From contig NZ_PYAL01000005.1 of NCBI RefSeq assembly GCF_004121055.1, positions 124,001-188,000 on the forward strand: a stretch of 64,000 bases of DNA, given 5' to 3'. This document shows, piece by piece, positions 10,282-20,067 of this stretch; position 1 is the stretch's first letter, and each line of letters opens with the position of its first letter. The stretch comes from Achromobacter aloeverae (GTDB lineage Bacteria; Pseudomonadota; Gammaproteobacteria; Burkholderiales; Burkholderiaceae_B). Both the position numbers and the translations under genes were made by a program. The notes under the pieces were generated by a model. The model did no database searches, was not told the DNA's origin, and saw only the letters and a program-made list of their open reading frames with translations.

Positions 10282-11028
10282 TTGAATCCTCTCGCGCCCA
10301 AATCTGCCCCGACGCTATTTTCACGTTGCTTCTTCGGCCTGATCGACTGGCTGCGCAATGGCATCGCCAAGGCTTCCCTGGTCGGCGACCATCCCATTTT
10401 CGATAACGCCCAGTTCCCCTGGATTCCCGCGCTGGAGGCCCAGACGGCCGGAATCCGGGCCGAGCTCATGGACGTTCTCGGCAAGCGCGACCAGCTGCCT
10501 GCCTTCCACGAACTGTCACCCGACGTCGCCACCATCACGACCGACGACCAGTGGAAGACCTTCGTTTTCATGGGCTATGGCATGCGGTCGGCCCGCAACC
10601 TGGCGCGCTGCCCGGCAACGGCCCAGGCATTGAAGGGCATTCCCGGCATACGCACCGCCTTCTTCTCCATACTCGAACCGGGCAAGCGCATCCCGCTGCA
10701 CCGCGGTCCCTACAACGGCGTCCTGCGCCTGCACCTGGGCCTGGTCGTGCCGGAACCGCGGGAGAATTGCTGGATCGAAGTGGATGGAAAGCGCCATGTG
10801 TGGCAGGAGGGGAAGGCGGTGGTCTTCGACGACCTGTATCCCCACCAGGTCCACAACGATACGGATGGGGTTAGGGTGGTCCTGTTCGTCGACTTCGAGC
10901 GCCCTTGTCGCGCGCCCATGCGCTGGTTGAACCTGCTGGTCCTGGCCCTGGCGCCCATGACGCCGGAGATCCGGCGGGGCAAGGCCAATCATGACTTGTG
11001 GGAAAAAGGCTACTATGGTGGCGATTAG
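10282..11028 (+). CDS. Aspartyl/asparaginyl beta-hydroxylase family protein, LpxO-like
   Basis: This is a predicted Fe(II)/2-oxoglutarate dioxygenase of the Asp/Asn beta-hydroxylase fold. The 248-residue product contains the first metal histidine in PLHRGPYNGVLRLHLGL (about residue 140), the FDDLYPHQVHN histidine (about 190) and the VVLFVDFERP strand that normally binds 2-oxoglutarate. LpxO enzymes of this family 2-hydroxylate lipid A acyl chains, and Bordetella species have one, but substrate cannot be read from sequence. The only in-frame start upstream of the domain is TTG at 10282, without an obvious ribosome binding site, so the N-terminus is uncertain. A hydrophobic C-terminal segment (LNLLVLALAPM) could anchor it to the membrane. 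It interrupts the ribosomal superoperon between rpsQ and rplN. Confidence 0.8.
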   Translation: MNPLAPKSAPTLFSRCFFGLIDWLRNGIAKASLVGDHPIFDNAQFPWIPALEAQTAGIRAELMDVLGKRDQLPAFHELSPDVATITTDDQWKTFVFMGYGMRSARNLARCPATAQALKGIPGIRTAFFSILEPGKRIPLHRGPYNGVLRLHLGLVVPEPRENCWIEVDGKRHVWQEGKAVVFDDLYPHQVHNDTDGVRVVLFVDFERPCRAPMRWLNLLVLALAPMTPEIRRGKANHDLWEKGYYGGD

Positions 11029-11035
11029 TACAAGG

Positions 11036-11067
11036 GCCTTGCAATTGCAAGGCTATCGGGATAGAAT
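11036..11067 (+). promoter_or_regulatory. Promoter with palindrome over the -35, upstream of rplN
   Basis: TTGCAA (11039-11044) and TAGAAT (11062-11067) are spaced 17 bp. The -35 lies inside a perfect 18-bp palindrome, GCCTTGCAATTGCAAGGC (11036-11053). As RNA this is a 7-bp stem with an AATT loop and no T-run. As DNA it would suit a dimeric repressor. It probably drives the spc block. Confidence 0.6.
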
Positions 11068-11074
11068 GATCAGC

Positions 11075-11451
11075 TTTCCCAAATAGTCTGTCTGGCTAGG
11101 CGGCATGGATGTGCAGGCGACCAAGCGAAAACGCGGGGTCGGTGCATAAGTGCCAATGCAGGGTCCGGGCTGACGAAAGGGGGAAAATCCGCAGGATATC
11201 AACCCAGGTTCGTAGGGGTTGCCTGAGGTTCGCGGCGGCGGTTGTCGACAAGACATGCGCGGCGGCACACAACCCAGGGCGATTCAGACGGGCCTTACGG
11301 GACCAAAACTGGCAGGAATGGCGAATTCGCCTGGTAATGGGGTTTTGGGACTGATCAGGGTAGAGCGGCTTTACCGGTCGCGCTCCCCGGTCCGTTCCAG
11401 GGCGCGAGACCACGACTTCGAATTTCCGGTTAAGTTGGAACAGGAAAAATC
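11075..11451 (+). promoter_or_regulatory. Long untranslated leader of rplN
   Basis: If transcription starts about 7 nt after the TAGAAT box, the rplN mRNA has a leader of about 375 nt. No convincing ORF was found in it. It contains GC-rich segments able to pair, and a purine-rich ribosome binding region (GGAACAGGAAAA) before the rplN ATG. S8 is the usual spc repressor but acts near rplE, so the role of this leader is unknown. Confidence 0.35.
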
Positions 11452-11820
11452 ATGATCCAAATGCAGACCACGCTGGACGTGGCCGACAATACTGGTGCGC
11501 GCCGTGTGCGCTGCATCAAGGTGCTCGGCGGATCCAAGCGCCGTTATGCCGCTATCGGTGACATCATCAAAATCAGCGTCCTGGACGCCGCTCCGCGCGG
11601 TCGTGTCAAGAAGGGCGAAATCTACAACGCCGTGGTCGTTCGCACCGCCAAGGGCGTGCGCCGCAAGGATGGCTCGTTGATTCGCTTCGGCACCAACGCC
11701 GCCGTGCTGCTCAACGCCAAGCATGAGCCCATCGGTACTCGTATCTTCGGACCCGTTACGCGTGAACTGCGTACCGAGAAGTTCATGAAGATCGTGTCGC
11801 TGGCCCCGGAAGTGCTGTAA
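11452..11820 (+). CDS. rplN: 50S ribosomal protein L14
   Basis: L14 forms the intersubunit bridge with 16S helix 44 and is the docking site of silencing factor RsfS. It has 122 residues. [17 protein letters not shown] and the [19 protein letters not shown] region are canonical. It is the first gene of the spc block, separated from rpsQ by the LpxO-like gene, a promoter and a leader. Confidence 0.99.
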   Translation: MIQMQTTLDVADNTGARRVRCIKVLGGSKRRYAAIGDIIKISVLDAAPRGRVKKGEIYNAVVVRTAKGVRRKDGSLIRFGTNAAVLLNAKHEPIGTRIFGPVTRELRTEKFMKIVSLAPEVL

Positions 11821-11831
11821 AGGAGCCATCC

Positions 11832-12152
11832 ATGAACAACATCCGTAAAGGCGACGAAGTTATCGTCCTCACCGGCCGCGACAAGAAGCGTCGTGGCACC
11901 GTGCTCGAGCGCGTCGACGCCGACCACGTGCTGGTCGAAGGCGTGAACGTCGTCAAGAAGCACACCAAGCCCAACCCGATGGCCAACAATCCTGGCGGCA
12001 TCGTCGAGAAGACCCTGCCCATCCACATCTCGAATGTGGCGCTGTTCAACCCTGCCACCGGCAAGGGCGACCGCGTGGGCGTCAAGGAAGTCGACGGCCG
12101 TAAGGTGCGCGTGTTCCGTTCCAATGGTGCCGTTGTCGGCGCCAAGGCGTAA
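11832..12152 (+). CDS. rplX: 50S ribosomal protein L24
   Basis: L24 is a 50S assembly initiator with a KOW domain. It has 106 residues, with [19 protein letters not shown] at residues 5-23 forming the KOW motif and [12 protein letters not shown] following. It has an AAGGAG ribosome binding site and sits between rplN and rplE in conserved order. Confidence 0.98.
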   Translation: MNNIRKGDEVIVLTGRDKKRRGTVLERVDADHVLVEGVNVVKKHTKPNPMANNPGGIVEKTLPIHISNVALFNPATGKGDRVGVKEVDGRKVRVFRSNGAVVGAKA

Positions 12153-12165
12153 GGGGCGACAGATT

Positions 12166-12705
12166 ATGACCCGTTTGCAAGATATCTACCGCGACAAGAT
12201 CGTCGGTGAACTGACGGAAAAGTTCGGCTACAAGAGCCTGATGCAAGTTCCGCGTATCACCAAGATCACGTTGAACATGGGCGTTTCGGAAGCCGTGGCC
12301 GACAAGAAGGTCATCGAGCACGCCGTCTCGGACCTGACCAAGATCGCCGGCCAGAAGCCCGTGATCACCAAGACCAAGAAAGCTATCGCTGGTTTCAAGA
12401 TCCGCGAAAACTATCCGATTGGTTGCATGGTGACGCTGCGCGGCCAACGCATGTACGAATTCCTGGACCGCCTGGTGGCGATTGCCTTGCCTCGCGTGCG
12501 TGACTTCCGTGGTATCTCCGGCCGTGCTTTCGACGGTCGTGGCAACTACAACGTCGGGGTGAAAGAGCAGATCATTTTCCCCGAAATCGAATACGACAAG
12601 ATCGACGCGCTGCGTGGGCTGAACATCAGCATCACCACCACCGCCAAGACCGACGAAGAAGCCAAGGCGCTGTTGACCGCCTTCAGCTTCCCGTTCCGTA
12701 ACTAA
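12166..12705 (+). CDS. rplE: 50S ribosomal protein L5
   Basis: L5 binds 5S rRNA and contacts P-site tRNA. The frame is open further upstream, but similarity begins at the ATG at 12166 ([11 protein letters not shown]), 13 nt after the rplX stop, giving the family-standard 179 residues. Blocks [23 protein letters not shown] and [17 protein letters not shown] are intact. S8 represses translation at the start of this gene in E. coli; the equivalent site was not evaluated. Confidence 0.98.
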   Translation: MTRLQDIYRDKIVGELTEKFGYKSLMQVPRITKITLNMGVSEAVADKKVIEHAVSDLTKIAGQKPVITKTKKAIAGFKIRENYPIGCMVTLRGQRMYEFLDRLVAIALPRVRDFRGISGRAFDGRGNYNVGVKEQIIFPEIEYDKIDALRGLNISITTTAKTDEEAKALLTAFSFPFRN

Positions 12706-12716
12706 GGGGCGATGAC

Positions 12717-13022
12717 GTGGCCAAACTTTCACTGATCAATCGTGATATCAAGCGCGCCAAGATGGCGGAGAAGTTCTCTGCCAAGCGCGCTGCACTGAAG
12801 GCGATCATCGACGACCAGTCGAAGCCCGAAGAAGAACGTTACCAAGCTCGGCTCAAGCTGCAACAGCTGCCGCGCAACGCCGCTCCCTCCCGTCAGCGTA
12901 ACCGCTGCGCGGTCACGGGTCGCCCGCGTGGCGTGTTCAGCAAGTTCGGCCTGACGCGCCACAAACTTCGCGAAATGGCTATGCGTGGGGAAATCCCGGG
13001 CATGACCAAGGCCAGCTGGTAG
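12717..13022 (+). CDS. rpsN: 30S ribosomal protein S14 (zinc-independent form)
   Basis: S14 is a 30S head protein of 101 residues, matching the long zinc-free type: the [14 protein letters not shown] segment has a single Cys rather than two CxxC pairs. It begins with GTG (12717) after a GGGGCGATGAC ribosome binding region. It sits between rplE and rpsH as usual in the spc operon. Confidence 0.98.
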   Translation: MAKLSLINRDIKRAKMAEKFSAKRAALKAIIDDQSKPEEERYQARLKLQQLPRNAAPSRQRNRCAVTGRPRGVFSKFGLTRHKLREMAMRGEIPGMTKASW

Positions 13023-13032
13023 GAGAACGAAT

Positions 13033-13428
13033 ATGAGCATGAGCGATCCCATCGCCGATATGCTGACCCGCATTCGCAATGCGCAGCAAGTCAAAAAAGT
13101 CACGGTGAGCATGCCCTCCTCGAAGCTGAAGGCCGCTATCGCGGCCGTGCTGAAGGATGAGGGTTACATCGACGGTTTCGAAGTCAAGGGCACTCAGGCC
13201 AAGCCTGAGCTCGAGCTTTCGCTGAAGTACTACGCCGGCCGCCCGGTGATCGAGCGCATCGAACGCGTCTCGCGTCCCGGCCTGCGTATTTACAAGGGCC
13301 GTACCAGCATTCCCCAGGTCATGAACGGCCTGGGCGTGGCTATCGTTACGACCTCGCGCGGCGTCATGACGGACCGTAAGGCCCGTGCCGATGGCGTCGG
13401 CGGCGAAGTCCTGTGCTACGTGGCCTAA
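13033..13428 (+). CDS. rpsH: 30S ribosomal protein S8
   Basis: S8 binds the central 16S domain and is the classical translational repressor of the spc operon. It has 131 residues ([18 protein letters not shown]). An in-frame Met two codons later could also be the start; the AGGAGA ribosome binding site fits the first. The C-terminal [14 protein letters not shown] signature is present. Confidence 0.99.
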   Translation: MSMSDPIADMLTRIRNAQQVKKVTVSMPSSKLKAAIAAVLKDEGYIDGFEVKGTQAKPELELSLKYYAGRPVIERIERVSRPGLRIYKGRTSIPQVMNGLGVAIVTTSRGVMTDRKARADGVGGEVLCYVA

Positions 13429-13440
13429 GGAGAAATTCTA

Positions 13441-13974
13441 ATGTCACGTATCGCCAAGTACCCCGTGAATCTGCCCAAGGGTGTCGAAGCCACCGTTGCG
13501 CAGGATCAAATCACCGTCAAGGGCCCGCTGGGTTCGTTGACGCAATCCCTGACGGGCGACGTCGCCATCTCGCTGGACAACGGCGTGCTGACCTTCGTCG
13601 CTGCCAACGAATCGCGTCATGCCGACGCGATGTCGGGCACCGTCCGTGCACTGGTCAACAACATGGTGACCGGTGTCAGCAAGGGTTTTGAACGTAAGCT
13701 GACCCTGGTGGGCGTGGGTTATCGCGCTCAAGTCCAGGGCGACGCCGTGAAGCTGCAACTCGGTTTCTCGCACGACGTGCTGCACAAGCTGCCGGCCGGC
13801 ATCAAGGCCGAATGCCCGACCCAGACGGAAATCATCATCAAGGGTTCGAGCAAGCAGGTTGTTGGCCAGGTGGCCGCTGAAATCCGCGCCTATCGTCCGC
13901 CGGAGCCCTACAAGGGCAAGGGTGTGCGTTATGCGGATGAGCGCGTCATCATCAAAGAAACCAAGAAGAAGTAA
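13441..13974 (+). CDS. rplF: 50S ribosomal protein L6
   Basis: L6 lies at the base of the L7/L12 stalk near the sarcin-ricin loop. It has 177 residues, with the two duplicated domains usual for the family. [17 protein letters not shown] and the C-terminal signature [12 protein letters not shown] are present. The AAGGAGAAATTCT ribosome binding site overlaps the end of rpsH. Confidence 0.99.
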   Translation: MSRIAKYPVNLPKGVEATVAQDQITVKGPLGSLTQSLTGDVAISLDNGVLTFVAANESRHADAMSGTVRALVNNMVTGVSKGFERKLTLVGVGYRAQVQGDAVKLQLGFSHDVLHKLPAGIKAECPTQTEIIIKGSSKQVVGQVAAEIRAYRPPEPYKGKGVRYADERVIIKETKKK

Positions 13975-13995
13975 CGGCGCACGCAAGGACGAATC

Positions 13996-14358
13996 ATGGA
14001 CAAGAAAGTATCTCGTTTGCGTCGTGCGGTTCCGACCCGCCGGAAGATTGCCGAACTGCGCGTTCATCGCCTGTCGATCTTCCGCTCGAACCTGCACATC
14101 TACGCGAACATCATTTCGCCGGAAGGCGATCGTGTGCTGGTCAGCGCCTCGACGCTGGAAGCCGAAGTCCGCGCCCAGCTGGGCCAGGTCGGCAAGGGTG
14201 GCAACAAGGCCGCCGCCGAACTGGTTGGCAAGCGCGTCGCCGAGAAGGCCAAGGCCGCCGGTATCGAACTGGTTGCCTTCGATCGCTCGGGCTTCCGTTA
14301 CCATGGCCGCGTGAAAGCGCTGGCCGATGCCGCGCGCGAAGCCGGCCTCAAGTTCTAA
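13996..14358 (+). CDS. rplR: 50S ribosomal protein L18
   Basis: L18 binds 5S rRNA with L5 and L25. It has 120 residues, with a basic N-terminal arm ([18 protein letters not shown]), [19 protein letters not shown] and the terminal [20 protein letters not shown] signature. The ribosome binding site is AAGGACG. Confidence 0.98.
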   Translation: MDKKVSRLRRAVPTRRKIAELRVHRLSIFRSNLHIYANIISPEGDRVLVSASTLEAEVRAQLGQVGKGGNKAAAELVGKRVAEKAKAAGIELVAFDRSGFRYHGRVKALADAAREAGLKF

Positions 14359-14373
14359 GCGAGGATCAGTCAA

Positions 14374-14895
14374 ATGGCTAAAGCACAAGGCAAGGGCCCG
14401 GTCGAGAAGGAAAACGACGACGGTCTGCGCGAGAAGATGATTGCGGTCAACCGCGTCAGCAAGGTGGTGAAGGGTGGTCGTACCATGAGCTTCGCCGCGC
14501 TGACCGTGGTTGGCGACGGCGACGGCCGCATCGGCATGGGCAAGGGCAAGGCGCGTGAAGTGCCGGTGTCGGTCCAGAAGGCGATGGAACAGGCCCGCCG
14601 CGGTCTGTTCAAGGTTGCCCTGAAGAATGGCACGCTGTTTCACACGGTGGTTGGCAAGCACGGCGCCTCGACGGTGCTGATCTCGCCGGCGCCCGAAGGT
14701 ACCGGCGTGATCGCCGGCGGCCCGATGCGCGCTATCTTCGAAGTGATGGGCGTGCGCAACGTGGTTGCGAAGAGCCTGGGCTCGAGCAATCCCTACAACA
14801 TGGTCCGCGCCACGCTGAATGGCCTGCGCGCCTCCATGACTCCGTCGGAAGTTGCCGCCAAGCGTGGCAAGACCGTCGAAGAGATTCTGGGGTAA
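14374..14895 (+). CDS. rpsE: 30S ribosomal protein S5
   Basis: S5 acts in decoding fidelity and at the mRNA entry site. It has 173 residues. The [21 protein letters not shown]-terminal domain and [15 protein letters not shown] are typical. The loop that carries spectinomycin-resistance changes in other species (around VVKGGR) looks wild type. Confidence 0.99.
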   Translation: MAKAQGKGPVEKENDDGLREKMIAVNRVSKVVKGGRTMSFAALTVVGDGDGRIGMGKGKAREVPVSVQKAMEQARRGLFKVALKNGTLFHTVVGKHGASTVLISPAPEGTGVIAGGPMRAIFEVMGVRNVVAKSLGSSNPYNMVRATLNGLRASMTPSEVAAKRGKTVEEILG

Positions 14896-14898
14896 ATC

Positions 14899-15084
14899 AT
14901 GGCTGACAAGCAGATCAAAGTTACGCTGGTGCGCTCGGTTATCGGCACCAAGCAGGATCACCGTGATACGGTGCGCGGCCTTGGCCTGCGCCGCATCAAC
15001 AGCAGCAAGATCCTGAAAGATACGCCCGAAGTGCGCGGCATGATCCGTAAAGTGGATTATCTCGTCACCGTTTCGGAAGTCTAA
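14899..15084 (+). CDS. rpmD: 50S ribosomal protein L30
   Basis: L30 is a small 50S protein of 61 residues. [21 protein letters not shown] and [10 protein letters not shown] are diagnostic. Its ATG is 3 nt after the rpsE stop, and rplO follows after 9 nt, indicating coupled translation. Confidence 0.98.
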   Translation: MADKQIKVTLVRSVIGTKQDHRDTVRGLGLRRINSSKILKDTPEVRGMIRKVDYLVTVSEV

Positions 15085-15093
15085 GGAATCGAG

Positions 15094-15543
15094 ATGTCGG
15101 ATACTCAACTCCAACTGAATACGCTCAAGCCCGCCGAAGGCTCCAAGCATGCCAAGCGCCGTGTCGGCCGCGGCATCGGCTCCGGCCTGGGCAAGACCGC
15201 TGGTCGCGGTCACAAGGGTCAGAAGTCCCGCTCGGGTGGCTTCCACAAGGTCGGCTTCGAAGGCGGTCAAATGCCGCTGCAGCGTCGCCTGCCCAAGCGT
15301 GGCTTCACGCCCCTGGGCCAGCACCTGTACGCTGAAGTCCGCCTGTCGGAACTGCAAGCCGTGCCCGTCGACGAAATCGACGTGCAAGTGTTGAAGCAGG
15401 CCGGCGTGGTTGGCCAGCAAGTCCGTTACGCCAAGGTCATCAAGTCCGGCGAACTCTCGCGCAAGGTCGTGCTGAAGGGCATTACCGCGACGGCTGGCGC
15501 TCGCGCCGCCATCGAGGCCGCGGGCGGCTCGATCGCTGCTTGA
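15094..15543 (+). CDS. rplO: 50S ribosomal protein L15
   Basis: L15 is a late-assembling 50S protein. It has 149 residues. The glycine-rich, basic N-terminal extension ([20 protein letters not shown], then SRSGG) is typical, and the C-terminal globular domain is complete. It precedes secY as in most bacteria. Confidence 0.98.
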   Translation: MSDTQLQLNTLKPAEGSKHAKRRVGRGIGSGLGKTAGRGHKGQKSRSGGFHKVGFEGGQMPLQRRLPKRGFTPLGQHLYAEVRLSELQAVPVDEIDVQVLKQAGVVGQQVRYAKVIKSGELSRKVVLKGITATAGARAAIEAAGGSIAA

Positions 15544-15562
15544 TTGACGGATGAGGTGAAGA

Positions 15563-16894
15563 GTGGCTAACGCGCAGGCACTGGGCAAGACCGGATCTCG
15601 TTACGGCGATCTGAAGCGTCGTTTCGTCTTCCTGGTCCTCGCCTTGGTGGTGTACCGCCTGGGTACGCACATCCCGGTTCCGGGCATCAACCCGGACGCG
15701 CTGGCGGACTTGTTCCGCCAGAACCAGGGCGGGATCCTGGGCCTGTTCAACATGTTCTCGGGCGGTGCGCTGTCCCGCTTCTCGGTCTTCGCGCTGGGGA
15801 TCATGCCGTATATCTCGGCATCGATCATCATGCAGTTGATGTCGGTGGTGGTGCCCTCGCTCGAGGCGTTGAAGAAGGAAGGTGAAGCCGGTCGTCGCAA
15901 GATTACCCAATACACCCGCTACGGCACGGTCGTGCTGGCGCTGGTGCAAGCGGTGGGTATCTCGGTGGCGCTGGAGTCCCAACCGGGTCTGGTGACGGAT
16001 CCTGGCATGCTGTTCCGCTTCACCACGGTCGTGACGCTGTTGACCGGCACCATGTTCATCATGTGGCTGGGCGAGCAGATCACCGAGCGGGGCCTGGGCA
16101 ACGGTATCTCCATCCTGATCTTCTCGGGGATCGTGGCGGGGCTGCCGAACGCGCTGGCCGGCTTGCTGGACCTGGTGCGCACGAACTCGATGTCGGTGAT
16201 TTCGGCCTTGTTCATCGTGGCCTTGGTGATAGCCGTGACGGCCTTCGTGGTGTTCGTGGAACGCGGACAGCGCAAGATCACCGTCAACTACGCCAAGCGC
16301 CAGGTGGGCAACAAGATCTACGGCGGCCAGAGCTCGCATCTGCCGTTGAAGCTGAACATGGCCGGCGTGATTCCGCCCATCTTCGCCTCGTCGATCATCC
16401 TGTTCCCGGCCACGATTACCAGCTGGTTCTCGAGCAGCGAAAAAATGCGTTGGCTGGGTGACCTGGCCGCCGCGTTGTCGCCGCGCCAGCCGCTCTATAT
16501 CACGCTGTATTCCGCGGCCATCATTTTCTTCTGCTTTTTCTATACGGCTCTGGTGTTCAACAGCCGCGAAACGGCGGACAACCTGAAAAAGAGTGGTGCT
16601 TTCGTCCCGGGCATCCGTCCCGGTGAACAGACCGCGCGTTATATCGACAAGATACTGATGCGCTTGACCCTGGCTGGTGCGTTGTACATCACCCTGGTCT
16701 GCCTGTTCCCCGAGTTCCTGGTCATGCGCTGGAACGTACCGTTCTATTTTGGTGGTACCTCGTTGTTGATTATCGTCGTGGTGACGATGGACTTCATGGC
16801 TCAGGTTCAGGCCTACATGATGTCGCACCAGTACGACTCATTGCTCAAGAAGGCGAACTTCAAGGGCTCGAATTCGAACCTGCCGATGCGTTAG
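15563..16894 (+). CDS. secY: Preprotein translocase subunit SecY
   Basis: SecY is the channel subunit of the SecYEG translocon in the inner membrane. It has 443 residues with ten predicted membrane segments. The gene begins with GTG (15563), the only start consistent with the family N-terminus ([20 protein letters not shown]), preceded by GAGGTGAAGA. Hallmarks are TM1 with the plug region [14 protein letters not shown], the pore-ring segments, and the cytosolic loop [17 protein letters not shown]. It is translated with the spc operon and precedes infA by 8 nt. Confidence 0.98.
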   Translation: MANAQALGKTGSRYGDLKRRFVFLVLALVVYRLGTHIPVPGINPDALADLFRQNQGGILGLFNMFSGGALSRFSVFALGIMPYISASIIMQLMSVVVPSLEALKKEGEAGRRKITQYTRYGTVVLALVQAVGISVALESQPGLVTDPGMLFRFTTVVTLLTGTMFIMWLGEQITERGLGNGISILIFSGIVAGLPNALAGLLDLVRTNSMSVISALFIVALVIAVTAFVVFVERGQRKITVNYAKRQVGNKIYGGQSSHLPLKLNMAGVIPPIFASSIILFPATITSWFSSSEKMRWLGDLAAALSPRQPLYITLYSAAIIFFCFFYTALVFNSRETADNLKKSGAFVPGIRPGEQTARYIDKILMRLTLAGALYITLVCLFPEFLVMRWNVPFYFGGTSLLIIVVVTMDFMAQVQAYMMSHQYDSLLKKANFKGSNSNLPMR

Positions 16895-16902
16895 CAAAGA
16901 GA

Positions 16903-17121
16903 ATGGCAAAGGACGACGTCATACAGATGCAGGGCGAGGTCATTGAGAACCTCCCCAACGCAATGTTCCGCGTCAAGCTTGAAAACGGCCACGTGGTGTT
17001 AGGTCACATTTCGGGCAAGATGCGTATGCACTACATCCGGATCCTGCCGGGCGACAAGGTCACTGTGGAGCTCACGCCCTATGACCTGTCAAAAGCCAGG
17101 ATCGTGTTCCGCTCGAAATAA
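16903..17121 (+). CDS. infA: Translation initiation factor IF-1
   Basis: IF-1 is an OB-fold protein that blocks the 30S A site during initiation. It has 72 residues. [20 protein letters not shown] and the [18 protein letters not shown] core are canonical. The position between secY and rpmJ is common in betaproteobacteria and Gram-positives, unlike E. coli where infA lies elsewhere. Confidence 0.98.
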   Translation: MAKDDVIQMQGEVIENLPNAMFRVKLENGHVVLGHISGKMRMHYIRILPGDKVTVELTPYDLSKARIVFRSK

Positions 17122-17154
17122 GCGGGTGGTTTACGGAATAACAGGGAGTAACCC

Positions 17155-17268
17155 ATGAAAGTATTGGCATCGGTTAAGCGGATCTGCCGCAACTGCAAAA
17201 TCATCAAACGCCACGGCGTGGTGCGTGTCATCTGCACCGATCCGCGGCACAAGCAGCGTCAAGGCTAA
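17155..17268 (+). CDS. rpmJ: 50S ribosomal protein L36
   Basis: L36 is the smallest ribosomal protein, here 37 residues. The sequence begins [20 protein letters not shown] and retains the zinc-binding set Cys11, Cys14, Cys27 and His32, so this is the zinc-containing form. AGGGAG lies 8 nt before the ATG. It lies between infA and rpsM, the standard position. Confidence 0.97.
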   Translation: MKVLASVKRICRNCKIIKRHGVVRVICTDPRHKQRQG

Positions 17269-17306
17269 GTTCTAGCCTAACGCAACAGATTCATTAAGGA
17301 ACAGTC

Positions 17307-17672
17307 ATGGCCCGTATTGCTGGCATCAACATTCCGCCGCATCAGCACGCCGAGATCGGCCTGACCGCCATTTTTGGCATCGGTCGTACGCGCGCCCGCA
17401 AGATCTGCGAAGCTGCTAATGTGCCCGTTACCAAAAAGGTCAAGGATCTCACCGACGCCGAGCTCGAGCGCATTCGCGAGCACGTTGGTGTGTTCACGGT
17501 CGAAGGTGACCTGCGTCGCGAAGTCCAACTGTCGATCAAGCGTCTGATCGACTTGGGTACCTATCGTGGCATGCGTCACAAGCGCGGTCTGCCCGTACGC
17601 GGCCAGCGCACGCGCACCAACGCACGCACCCGCAAGGGCCCGCGTCGTGCTGCTGCGTCCCTGAAGAAATAA
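17307..17672 (+). CDS. rpsM: 30S ribosomal protein S13
   Basis: S13 is a 30S head protein contacting P-site tRNA and the 50S. It has 121 residues. The start [19 protein letters not shown], the helix-hairpin-helix [11 protein letters not shown] and the basic tail [17 protein letters not shown] are present. It is the first gene of the alpha block (rpsM-rpsK-rpsD-rpoA-rplQ). Confidence 0.99.
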   Translation: MARIAGINIPPHQHAEIGLTAIFGIGRTRARKICEAANVPVTKKVKDLTDAELERIREHVGVFTVEGDLRREVQLSIKRLIDLGTYRGMRHKRGLPVRGQRTRTNARTRKGPRRAAASLKK

Positions 17673-17687
17673 TCGAGGAACTGGATT

Positions 17688-18089
17688 ATGGCGAAAGCTT
17701 CCACCAGCGGCGCTTCGCGCGTGCGCAAAAAGGTCAAGAAGAACGTTTCGGACGGCATCGCGCACGTCCACGCGTCCTTCAACAACACCATCATCACCAT
17801 CACCGACCGTCAGGGCAATGCATTGTCCTGGGCGACCTCGGGTGGCGCAGGTTTCAAGGGCTCGCGCAAGTCGACCCCGTTCGCGGCCCAGGTGGCTGCC
17901 GAGACGGCCGGTCGCGTGGCGCTGGAATATGGCATCAAGACCTTGGAAGTGCGCATCAAGGGACCCGGCCCCGGCCGTGAGTCGTCCGTCCGTGCGCTGA
18001 ACGCGCTGGGTATCAAGATCTCGAGCATCGCTGATATCACGCCCGTTCCGCACAACGGCTGCCGTCCGCCCAAGCGTCGTCGTATCTAA
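17688..18089 (+). CDS. rpsK: 30S ribosomal protein S11
   Basis: S11 lies on the 30S platform near the E site and the Shine-Dalgarno helix. It has 133 residues. [20 protein letters not shown] and the terminal [15 protein letters not shown] are diagnostic. The start has a GAGGAA ribosome binding site, and rpsD follows 11 nt later. Confidence 0.99.
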   Translation: MAKASTSGASRVRKKVKKNVSDGIAHVHASFNNTIITITDRQGNALSWATSGGAGFKGSRKSTPFAAQVAAETAGRVALEYGIKTLEVRIKGPGPGRESSVRALNALGIKISSIADITPVPHNGCRPPKRRRI

Positions 18090-18100
18090 GGGGAAACCAC

Positions 18101-18724
18101 ATGGCCCGTTACATTGGACCCAAGTGCAAGCTCTCGCGTCGCGAGGGTACCGATCTGTTCCTGAAGAGCGCCCGCCGTTCGCTGGATTCCAAGTGCAAGC
18201 TGGATTCCAAGCCCGGTCAGCATGGCCGCACCTCGGGTGCCCGTACGTCTGACTACGGTCTGCAGCTGCGTGAAAAGCAGAAGCTGAAGCGTATGTACGG
18301 CGTGCTGGAAAAGCAATTCCGCAAGTACTTCACCGAAGCCGACCGCGTCCGTGGCAACACCGGCGAGAAGCTGATCCAGCTGCTCGAATCGCGTCTGGAC
18401 AACGTGGTGTACCGCATGGGCTTCGGCTCGACCCGCGCCGAAGCGCGCCAGCTGGTGAGCCACCGCGCCATCGAGCTGAACGGCCACACCGCCGACATCG
18501 CTTCGATGCTGGTCAAGGCTGGCGACGTGATCTCGATTCGCGAGAAGGCCAAGAAGCAAGGCCGTATCAAGGAATCGCTCGACCTGGCCACCAGCATCGG
18601 CATCCCGCAGTGGGTTGAAGTCGACACCACCAAGATGAGCGGTGTCTTCAAGCAGGCCCCGGATCGCGCTGACGTCGCTCGCGACATCAACGAATCCATG
18701 GTCGTGGAATTGTATTCGCGTTAA
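18101..18724 (+). CDS. rpsD: 30S ribosomal protein S4
   Basis: S4 is a primary 16S-binding protein and, in enterobacteria, the repressor of the alpha operon. It has 207 residues. [21 protein letters not shown] and the S4 domain ([20 protein letters not shown]) are intact. The N-terminal region is of the zinc-free type. A 206-nt spacer with a weak hairpin separates it from rpoA. Confidence 0.99.
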   Translation: MARYIGPKCKLSRREGTDLFLKSARRSLDSKCKLDSKPGQHGRTSGARTSDYGLQLREKQKLKRMYGVLEKQFRKYFTEADRVRGNTGEKLIQLLESRLDNVVYRMGFGSTRAEARQLVSHRAIELNGHTADIASMLVKAGDVISIREKAKKQGRIKESLDLATSIGIPQWVEVDTTKMSGVFKQAPDRADVARDINESMVVELYSR

Positions 18725-18822
18725 TTCAGGCGGCGCCTGCCCGGATGTCCGGCGGCGCTGTTCCGAAAGCCGGGCGCGGCGACGCTGCCCGGATCGCAGT
18801 ACCTCCGCAGTACCCGCACGAG

Positions 18823-18854
18823 ACCCGCGACGCTTGTCCAAAGGCGTGGCGGGT
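18823..18854 (+). terminator. Possible attenuator between rpsD and rpoA
   Basis: ACCCGCGACGC pairs with GCGTGGCGGGT (one internal mismatch) around a 10-nt loop. A modestly T-rich stretch follows. It lies in the longest spacer of the alpha block and could lower rpoA expression relative to ribosomal proteins, or act in mRNA processing. Confidence 0.35.
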
Positions 18855-18930
18855 TTGTGCCGTTTTCTTAGTCACTTCCATCAGCCTTATCGGTGTAACG
18901 AGCCGAGGGTATTGAAAAGGAATCCAGTAC

Positions 18931-19917
18931 ATGTCCACTCAAGGTTTTCTGAAGCCGCGTTCCATCGAAGTCGAACCGGTCGGCACCCATCACGCCAAGA
19001 TCGTCATGGAGCCGTTCGAGCGCGGTTATGGCCACACGCTGGGCAACGCCCTGCGCCGCATCCTGCTGTCTTCGATGACCGGCTATGCGCCGACCGAAGT
19101 GCAGATGACGGGCGTGGTGCACGAATACTCGACCATCCCGGGCGTGCGCGAGGACGTCGTCGACATCCTGCTGAACCTGAAGGGCGTGGTCTTCAAGCTG
19201 CACAACCGTGACGAAGTCACCCTGGTGCTGCGCAAGCAGGGCGCCGGCACGGTGCTGGCCAGCGACATCGAGCTGCCGCACGACGTCGAGATCGTCAATC
19301 CCGGTCACGTCATCTGCAACCTGACGGAAGCCGGCAAGCTGGAAATGCAGATCAAGGTCGAAAAGGGCCGCGGCTATGTGCCGGGCAACGTGCGCGCGCT
19401 GTCGGAAGACCGCACCCACACCATCGGCCGCATCGTTCTGGATGCTTCGTTCAGCCCGGTCCGCCGCGTCAGCTATGCCGTCGAAAGCGCCCGTGTGGAA
19501 CAGCGTACCGACCTGGACAAGCTGGTGCTGGACATCGAAACCAACGGCGTGATCTCGCCCGAGGAAGCGGTGCGCCAGTCGGCTCGCATCCTGATGGACC
19601 AGATCTCCGTTTTCGCCGCCCTGGAAGGCGCCGGCGATTCGTACGAAGCCCCGGTCCGCGGCGCGCCGCAGATCGACCCGGTGCTGCTGCGCCCGGTCGA
19701 TGACCTGGAGCTGACGGTGCGTTCGGCCAACTGCCTGAAGGCCGAAAACATCTACTACATCGGCGACCTGATCCAGCGCACCGAGAACGAGCTGCTGAAG
19801 ACCCCGAACCTGGGCCGCAAGTCGCTCAACGAAATCAAGGAAGTGCTGGCCGCACGTGGCCTGACCCTGGGCATGAAGCTGGAAAACTGGCCGCCCCTGG
19901 GCCTCGAGCGTCCCTGA
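18931..19917 (+). CDS. rpoA: RNA polymerase alpha subunit
   Basis: The alpha subunit nucleates RNA polymerase assembly and contacts UP elements and activators. It has 328 residues. The N-terminal domain includes the dimerisation and beta-contact segment [20 protein letters not shown]. The C-terminal domain includes [17 protein letters not shown] and [14 protein letters not shown], with the DNA-contacting arginine and asparagine region retained. It is preceded by a 206-nt spacer and followed by a hairpin before rplQ. Confidence 0.99.
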   Translation: MSTQGFLKPRSIEVEPVGTHHAKIVMEPFERGYGHTLGNALRRILLSSMTGYAPTEVQMTGVVHEYSTIPGVREDVVDILLNLKGVVFKLHNRDEVTLVLRKQGAGTVLASDIELPHDVEIVNPGHVICNLTEAGKLEMQIKVEKGRGYVPGNVRALSEDRTHTIGRIVLDASFSPVRRVSYAVESARVEQRTDLDKLVLDIETNGVISPEEAVRQSARILMDQISVFAALEGAGDSYEAPVRGAPQIDPVLLRPVDDLELTVRSANCLKAENIYYIGDLIQRTENELLKTPNLGRKSLNEIKEVLAARGLTLGMKLENWPPLGLERP

Positions 19918-19941
19918 GCGCTGTAGCTGTCATGTTTTACC

Positions 19942-19967
19942 GCGGCCGCCGCATGGGTGGCGGCCGC
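19942..19967 (+). promoter_or_regulatory. rpoA-rplQ intercistronic hairpin
   Basis: GCGGCCGCC pairs perfectly with GGCGGCCGC around an 8-nt loop. No T-run follows, so it is more likely an mRNA structure than a terminator. A second stem (CGGCCTG with CAGGCCG, about 19987-20004) lies just downstream in the same 150-nt spacer. Confidence 0.4.
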
Positions 19968-20067
19968 AACCGATTCCACCGGACCGCGGCCTGTTTCCAC
20001 AGGCCGATAGAAGAGCCGGATAACCCGATGGCGGAAACGCCGTCTTTTAGATTCAAAGGAAATCATC

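Noticed and set aside
11109-11354. 81-codon + strand ORF in the rplN leader
   Set aside because: No ribosome binding site, no recognisable domain, and composition like random GC-rich sequence. Treated as non-coding leader.
12034-12165. Upstream extension of the L5 frame
   Set aside because: It overlaps rplX. L5 similarity and the ribosome binding region support ATG 12166.
13444-15588. 714-codon minus-strand frame opposite rplF-rplO
   Set aside because: Same antisense artefact, spanning several certain ribosomal genes.
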